A stretch of DNA of 64,000 nt, from assembly GCA_965275915.1 (NCBI GenBank), contig CBDHYI010000006.1, positions 434,001-498,000 on the forward strand, read 5' to 3'. The notes beneath the pieces were generated by a model. The model searched no databases and was not told the DNA's origin. It worked only from the letters and a program-made list of their open reading frames with translations. The translations under genes were made by a program, and so were the position numbers. Source of the DNA: JBDWFY01 sp965275915. GTDB lineage: Bacteria; Pseudomonadota; Alphaproteobacteria; Rhizobiales; Stappiaceae. Positions 61,290 through 64,000 of this stretch are shown piece after piece. Numbering within the stretch: the stretch's first letter is position 1; every line of letters starts with the position of its first letter.

Positions 61290-62237
61290 ATGCTCTCTTT
61301 CGCGATTCAAAGACTGGCAAGTTTTATACTGACGCTGCTGATTGCGACGGTCGTTGTTTTCCTTGTGCTTGAAGTGCTCCCCGGAGATCCGGCGGAGGTC
61401 ATGCTGGGTATAAATGCCCAGGAGGACACTCTGGCGGCCCTGAGGGAAGAGCTCGGCCTTAATCGTCCGGCGCTCGTTCGGTATTTCGAATGGCTGTTTG
61501 GCATGCTGACGGGCGACTTCGGGAAGAGCTACACCTATTCCGTTCCGGTGTCCGAACTCATCGGCCAGCGTATGTGGGTCAGCCTGCCCCTGGCAGTGAT
61601 TGCACTCACTCTTTCCACGATTATCGCAATTCCGCTTGGGGTTTTGGCTGCTTCAAAACGCAACTCCCCGCGGGATGTCGGGATTGTCGGCCTCACTCAG
61701 GTCGGCATCGCCGTGCCGAATTTCTGGTTCGCGATGATGCTGGTCTTTCTCTTCGCCGTGACGTTGCGGTGGTTTCCTTCCGGTGGTTTCCCCGGCTGGG
61801 AGGAAGGAATAGGCAGGTCCCTGAATGCTCTGGCCCTGCCGGCAATTGCCCTGGCTCTTCCCCAAGCGGCGATTCTGACCCGTATCATGCGTTCATCGCT
61901 GATCGACGTCATGCACGAAGACTATATGCGGACGGCGCGGGCCAAAGGGTTGCCGGTTCAGATCACCCTTTGGCGTCACGGGGTTCGCAATGCACTGATT
62001 CCGGTGTTGACCATCATGGGCCTGCAATTTTCGTTTCTGATCGCCGGGACCATCATCATCGAGAATGTGTTTTATCTGCCGGGCCTTGGAAGACTTATCT
62101 TTCAGGCGATTACTCAGCGCGACCTGATCGTGGTCAAGAGCGTTATTGTTCTGCTTGTTGCGGCTGTCATTGCCGTCAATTTTCTGGTCGATCTGACCTA
62201 TGCCGCCGTCGATCCACGATTGAGGCGGCGGTCATGA
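61290..62237 (+). CDS. Dipeptide-type ABC transporter permease 1 (DppB-like)
   Basis: Permease of 315 residues with about six transmembrane helices. The N-terminus RLASFILTLLIATVVVFLVL is followed by LPGDPAEVMLGINA, typical of DppB. The ATPase-contact loop is YMRTARAKGLPVQITLWRHG (about 211-230). The C-terminus is TYAAVDPRLR. The ribosome binding site of the ATG is weak. It overlaps the next permease by four bases. Confidence 0.93.
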   Translation: MLSFAIQRLASFILTLLIATVVVFLVLEVLPGDPAEVMLGINAQEDTLAALREELGLNRPALVRYFEWLFGMLTGDFGKSYTYSVPVSELIGQRMWVSLPLAVIALTLSTIIAIPLGVLAASKRNSPRDVGIVGLTQVGIAVPNFWFAMMLVFLFAVTLRWFPSGGFPGWEEGIGRSLNALALPAIALALPQAAILTRIMRSSLIDVMHEDYMRTARAKGLPVQITLWRHGVRNALIPVLTIMGLQFSFLIAGTIIIENVFYLPGLGRLIFQAITQRDLIVVKSVIVLLVAAVIAVNFLVDLTYAAVDPRLRRRS

Positions 62238-63100
62238 GCGTGGCAAAACAGCGACTGCAATCGGCAAAAAGGCTGGCCGGACGCTCTTTGCACAGCGCAA
62301 ACTTCGTCATTGGCGGGACGATTTTCCTGCTTGTTGCGCTGATGGCGCTGATATCGTTTTTCTGGGTGCCTTATCCGGTCGACGTTCTTGATATTTCGGC
62401 AAAGCTGCAGCCTCCGAGTGCTGCTCACTGGCTTGGAACCGACCATTTCGGCCGGGACATACTGTCAATGATCATGGTCGGGGCGCAGAACTCGATTGCC
62501 GTCGCGATTGTCGCGGTGGGGATCGGGCTGTTTATCGGAGTGCCGCTTGGTCTGGCGGCGGCGGTCCGGCGTGGGGCGGCCGACGAATTCCTGATGCGGT
62601 TCAACGATCTGGTGTTCGCGTTTCCGGCCCTGCTCTCAGCCGTAATGATCACGGCGATTTTCGGTCCCGGCGCGGTAAACGCGATAATCGCCATCGGAAT
62701 TTTCAACATTCCCGTATTTGCGCGGGTCGCCCGCGGGGCGGCTTTGTCATTGATGACGCGGGAGTTTGTTTTGGCGGCACGTGTCGCCGGCAAAGGCCAT
62801 GTTCGCATTACCGTTGAACATATTCTGCCCAACATCGCCAATCTCCTGATCGTCCAGGGTACCATTCAGTTTTCCCTTGGAATTCTTGCCGAAGCGGGGC
62901 TGTCCTATGTCGGATTGGGTGCTCAACCGCCGGATCCCAGCTGGGGGCGTATGCTGTTCGACGCTCAAACAATGATTGGCCTGGCTCCGCATATCGCCTT
63001 GTTCCCCGGACTGGCCATCATCATCACCGTGCTGGGACTCAATCTCCTCGGCGACGGCCTGCGCGATCTTCTTGATCCCAAATTGCAGCGGCGGAGATGA
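62234..63100 (+). CDS. Dipeptide-type ABC transporter permease 2 (DppC-like)
   Basis: Permease of 288 residues. The N-terminal helix NFVIGGTIFLLVALMALISF is followed by AHWLGTDHFGRDILSMIMVG, the DppC signature. The ATPase-contact loop is EFVLAARVAGKGHVRITVEH. The frame is open far upstream, but ATG 62234 within ATGA at the dppB stop is clearly the start. It ends one base before the ATPase gene. Confidence 0.94.
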   Translation: MSVAKQRLQSAKRLAGRSLHSANFVIGGTIFLLVALMALISFFWVPYPVDVLDISAKLQPPSAAHWLGTDHFGRDILSMIMVGAQNSIAVAIVAVGIGLFIGVPLGLAAAVRRGAADEFLMRFNDLVFAFPALLSAVMITAIFGPGAVNAIIAIGIFNIPVFARVARGAALSLMTREFVLAARVAGKGHVRITVEHILPNIANLLIVQGTIQFSLGILAEAGLSYVGLGAQPPDPSWGRMLFDAQTMIGLAPHIALFPGLAIIITVLGLNLLGDGLRDLLDPKLQRRR

Positions 63101-63101
63101 C

Positions 63102-64000
63102 ATGAAAAAACCGTTGCTGTCGATCCGCGATTTTCATCTCGATATCGGATCCGTTCCGATCGTGAGAGGTGTTTCGCTGGATCTGCGTCCTGGCGAAATT
63201 TTCGGTCTTGTCGGAGAATCCGGTTCGGGGAAATCGCTGACCGCCTTCTCGACGATGCGACTGCTTCCGAACGGCTGGTCAACCCGCGGCGAAATCCTGT
63301 TCGATGATAAGGATATTCTCTCGCTGAGTGAAAAAGCGATGTGCGGTCTCAGGGGGCGGCAGATCGGCATGGTGTTTCAGGAACCGATGACCGCTCTTAA
63401 TCCGGTCAAAACCATAGGAGATCAGGTCAGCGAGGGGCTGCGGTGGCATCTGAACATTGACGCCAGAGCAGCCGATGCTCGCACGCGCAAGCTTCTTCAC
63501 ATGGTCGGGCTGCCGCCCGAACGTTTTTCGCCGGGGCGCTACCCGCATGAACTGTCCGGCGGTCAGCGGCAGCGGATCGTTATTGCGATGGCAATAGCCC
63601 TGAAGCCCCGTCTTTTGATTGCCGATGAGCCGACAACCGCCCTGGACGTAACGATCCAGGCACAGATTCTGGCGTTGCTGAAGGATATCGTTAAAAAACA
63701 GAAGATGGCGCTGCTGCTGATTTCTCACGATCTGGCGGTCGTCGCCGATATGGCCGACAGAATCGGGATCATGCGAGAAGGCGTTATTGTCGAAACGGGT
63801 CCGACGGCCCGGCTGTTTGAAACAATGAAACACCCCTACTCTCTCAATCTGAAGGACGCATCGACGCATGTTCCCGCAAGAAAAACCGGGCCCGTCCTCT
63901 CCGCCCGGATAAAAGTCCCGCCGCTTCTGTCGGTCCGGCAGCTTGTGTGCGAATATAAACTGCAGCGGAAAAAACTGTTTGCCCCGCGCCCCGTGGTGCG
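63102..64000 (+). CDS. Dipeptide-type ABC transporter ATPase, probable DppD-DppF fusion (3' end outside window)
   Basis: Open frame from ATG 63102 to the window end. The first ATPase domain has Walker A LVGESGSGKSLTAF (about 35-48), Q-loop MVFQEPMTALNPV, signature LSGGQRQRIVIAMAIA, Walker B LLIADEPTTALDVT and His in LISHDLAVVADM. After HPYSLNLKDA the frame goes on through a short linker into PPLLSVRQLVCEYKLQRKK. That resembles the start of a second, DppF-type ATPase domain instead of the usual C-terminal end of DppD. About 300 residues are visible. It starts one base after dppC. Confidence 0.9.
   Translation, partial: MKKPLLSIRDFHLDIGSVPIVRGVSLDLRPGEIFGLVGESGSGKSLTAFSTMRLLPNGWSTRGEILFDDKDILSLSEKAMCGLRGRQIGMVFQEPMTALNPVKTIGDQVSEGLRWHLNIDARAADARTRKLLHMVGLPPERFSPGRYPHELSGGQRQRIVIAMAIALKPRLLIADEPTTALDVTIQAQILALLKDIVKKQKMALLLISHDLAVVADMADRIGIMREGVIVETGPTARLFETMKHPYSLNLKDASTHVPARKTGPVLSARIKVPPLLSVRQLVCEYKLQRKKLFAPRPVV

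Noticed and set aside
61490..62233. Long in-frame extension ahead of the second dipeptide permease
   Set aside because: It lies fully inside the first permease gene in another frame. The ATGA overlap at 62234 and the start of recognisable DppC sequence define the real start.
1..64000. Mobile elements, CRISPR arrays, phage or toxin-antitoxin systems
   Set aside because: No transposase, integrase, spaced direct repeats or known defence genes were recognised on either strand. The only sign of rearrangement is the broken phosphodiesterase near 19,000-19,900.

Overview
The window looks like a chromosomal segment of an alphaproteobacterium, probably a Hyphomicrobiales (Rhizobiales)-type or related marine lineage. 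The evidence is an ExoF-like export protein, a fused IolC-DUF2090 protein, an RpiR-type regulator beside inositol genes, mmsA divergent from a LysR gene, a cytoplasmic sulfite dehydrogenase-like operon (soeABC) and a moderate-to-high GC content judged by eye. No species can be named from the sequence. No tRNA, rRNA, CRISPR array, transposase or phage gene was seen. The window is metabolic and accessory, with no ribosomal or housekeeping block.

Layout. 1-6436: surface polysaccharide genes on the plus strand (5'-truncated export protein, family 4 glycosyltransferase, sulfotransferase, an AT-rich gap of about 0.8 kb, and a membrane-bound CapD/WbpM-like sugar dehydratase closed by a strong hairpin). 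6584-8749: a membrane-anchored alpha/beta hydrolase, a uridine-kinase-like P-loop kinase and an unknown secreted protein. 8862-19011: a glycoside utilisation locus (beta-mannosidase, LacI regulator with two operator-like palindromes, CUT1 ABC transporter, TIM-barrel isomerase, Gfo/Idh/MocA oxidoreductase). 19063-19641: remnant of a phosphodiesterase. 19918-27952: leucine/isovalerate catabolism (TetR, MccB, macro-domain protein, MccA, acyl-CoA ligase, HMG-CoA lyase, methylglutaconyl-CoA hydratase) in one tightly overlapping operon. 27949-32522: soeABC on the minus strand, its last stop codon overlapping that of the leucine operon.

32930-36828: part of the beta-ketoadipate pathway (pcaD, pcaF, pcaB) ending in a GAF-type free methionine sulfoxide reductase. 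37048-39763: three single genes (secreted hydrolase, PhnD-like binding protein without signal peptide, glutathione S-transferase). 39789-46457: a complete cytochrome bd oxidase set, cydD-cydC-cydA-cydB plus a 47-residue cydX. 46677-47847: a WYL regulator and a divergent ABM-fold protein. 47887-58117: mmsA/LysR, an L,D-transpeptidase, and inositol-related genes (Gfo/Idh oxidoreductase, RpiR regulator, iolG, iolC-iolJ fusion). 58329-64000: an M20 amidohydrolase and a dipeptide-type ABC transporter whose ATPase gene runs off the window and appears to be a fused DppD-DppF.

Working together: the cell takes up and breaks down glycosides, inositol, peptides, aromatic compounds and branched-chain amino acids, and feeds acyl-CoA pools. 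Sulfite dehydrogenase and bd oxidase connect to the quinone pool. The most unusual arrangement is the macro-domain (ADP-ribose-binding) gene locked by translational overlap inside the methylcrotonyl-CoA carboxylase operon. Other points of note are the Met-sulfoxide reductase in the pca operon, the nested palindrome upstream of soeA, the decayed phosphodiesterase and the unannotated cydX.
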